Both the position numbers and the translations under genes were made by a program. Of a stretch of 5,430 bases of DNA, positions 4,663 to 5,430 are shown piece after piece. Below the pieces are notes generated by a model. The model was not told the DNA's origin. It saw nothing but the letters and a program-made list of their open reading frames with translations, and ran no database searches. Source of the DNA: Gemmatimonadales bacterium UBA4718 (GTDB taxonomy: Bacteria; Gemmatimonadota; Gemmatimonadetes; Gemmatimonadales; Gemmatimonadaceae); the NCBI GenBank assembly GCA_002404375.1, contig DHJO01000073.1:1792-7221 (forward strand), in the 5' to 3' direction. Positions within the stretch are counted from its first letter, which is position 1. Each line of letters starts with the position of its first letter.

Positions 4663-5430
4663 TTACGGCCCGGTGACGAGTTTCTGGACCGTCGCTCCCG
4701 CCTTCGCCGCGCCGCCCGTCTGGTTGATGACGTGCGAGATAGTGCCGCGGCCGCCCCCGAGCGACACAGTCACCATGTTCCGCAGTCGTACGCCAGGAGC
4801 GACGGGCACCTCGAAGGCGTGATCCGCGACTACGGTGGGATTCCTGTTGAAGAAGCAGTAGCTACCGAGTCCCCACGCTTCGTGGCTGGTGACCGCGGCA
4901 TCGACTCGATAAGCGGCAAACCCTTGCGTCGCGCCGCTCATCCACTCGGCCTGATCGGGCACGTCGTACGGCATCTCGTTCTGGAACATGTAGGTGCGCC
5001 CGCCGTTGCCGTTCCATTGCACCTGGTGTTGCTGGTAATGCTCCACGAAGAGGCCGTACATCGTCACGTCGTTGCCGTTCACGACCAGGCCGTTCGCCGC
5101 GGTGTTGGACGTCCAGCCTACTCCGGTGCCATGATCGGCTCGCCAGAGCCACAGATGGTCGCCGATCACGTCGTGGCTGTTGATTTCAACGGAGCGGGTC
5201 GCCTTCCCGAGGCCGGCGCCGCCGACGCGAACGAAAATATCACTGAGCACCGTCGGGTTGGACGAGTGCCTCGCCGATGAGCCCGAGGGGCCGATCTGCA
5301 CGAGCACTGGCGAGTTCGTCGGACCCGCCTCGATGAGAAGACCGGCGAGGGTCACGCCGTCCACGTCGTCCACGTCGATCGCGCTGACGCCGCCGTCCGG
5401 TATGAGTGTCGCCAGCCCGAGACCGAGCAC
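4663..5430 (-). CDS. Secreted right-handed beta-helix protein, C-terminal part (5' end outside window)
   Basis: The last 255 codons of a larger gene that enters from the right edge; the GTG at 5428-5430 is only the edge codon. The visible part has rung-like repeats typical of pectate-lyase-type parallel beta-helices: VSAIDVDDVDGVTLAGLLIE, SVEINSHDVIGDHLWLWRAD, NGLVVNGNDVTMYGLFVEHY, then the conserved-looking block VQWNGNGGRTYMFQNEMPYD followed by AWGLGSYCFFN. The block matches what I recall of a family in Streptomyces and other soil bacteria that databases often label 'coagulation factor 5/8 type' or 'adenylyl cyclase'. Nothing in the visible part is a cyclase. It probably acts on, or binds, a polysaccharide outside the cell. 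The family match is from memory and the activity is inferred. No terminator is evident after the TAA stop at 4663-4665. Confidence 0.75.
   Translation of the reverse strand: MLGLGLATLIPDGGVSAIDVDDVDGVTLAGLLIEAGPTNSPVLVQIGPSGSSARHSSNPTVLSDIFVRVGGAGLGKATRSVEINSHDVIGDHLWLWRADHGTGVGWTSNTAANGLVVNGNDVTMYGLFVEHYQQHQVQWNGNGGRTYMFQNEMPYDVPDQAEWMSGATQGFAAYRVDAAVTSHEAWGLGSYCFFNRNPTVVADHAFEVPVAPGVRLRNMVTVSLGGGRGTISHVINQTGGAAKAGATVQKLVTGP

Noticed and set aside
4477..5280. 267-codon plus-strand frame opposite the beta-barrel and beta-helix genes
   Set aside because: It is His/Val/Arg-rich antisense of two genes with clear structure on the minus strand.
5359..5376. Two tandem GTCCACGTC units
   Set aside because: They encode the DVDDVDG turn of the beta-helix in frame and are explained by the protein repeat.

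Overview
The window looks like G+C-rich chromosomal DNA from a Gram-negative soil-type bacterium, most likely Gemmatimonadota or possibly Acidobacteriota. Three things suggest this: a PadR regulator directly followed by a protein with a 'permease prefix' domain, a small outer-membrane beta-barrel ending in Phe, and a secreted alpha/beta hydrolase. No marker gene is present, so the taxon is an inference.

Left part (1-894, + strand): an exported alpha/beta hydrolase of the acetyl-xylan-esterase-like type, probably cut at its 5' end by the window edge. A perfect 9-bp hairpin without a T tract lies just after its stop. Bases 895-1984 form a roughly 1.1-kb gene-poor, A+T-richer stretch with signs of decay. 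It holds a minus-strand fragment of a sigma-70-region-4-like helix-turn-helix, a cluster of four ATGTTCGT repeats in about 100 bp, and a possible frameshifted small gene (1571-1848).

Centre (about 1985-3940, + strand): a compact unit of overlapping genes. A small PadR-family repressor (2032-2367) has a perfect ATTTGT-TCT-ACAAAT palindrome just upstream of its start. It overlaps a gene for a single-pass membrane protein (2364-3599) that joins a permease prefix domain to extracytoplasmic Ig-like (BIG2-like) domains instead of to an ABC permease. That gene in turn overlaps the 5' stump of an exported protein (3596 to about 3865) that has lost its body and its stop codon. A strong intrinsic terminator (3903-3937) closes the unit. 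The PadR protein probably represses this unit, including its own gene.

Right part (4004-5430, - strand): a 179-residue outer-membrane beta-barrel protein with a clear signal peptide and ribosome binding site, and upstream of it the C-terminal part of a secreted right-handed beta-helix protein that runs off the window. These two face the PadR unit convergently.

The best candidate for something not well described is the pairing of PadR with a prefix-domain/Ig-like membrane protein, a module in which the usual transporter has been replaced by an envelope protein of unknown function.
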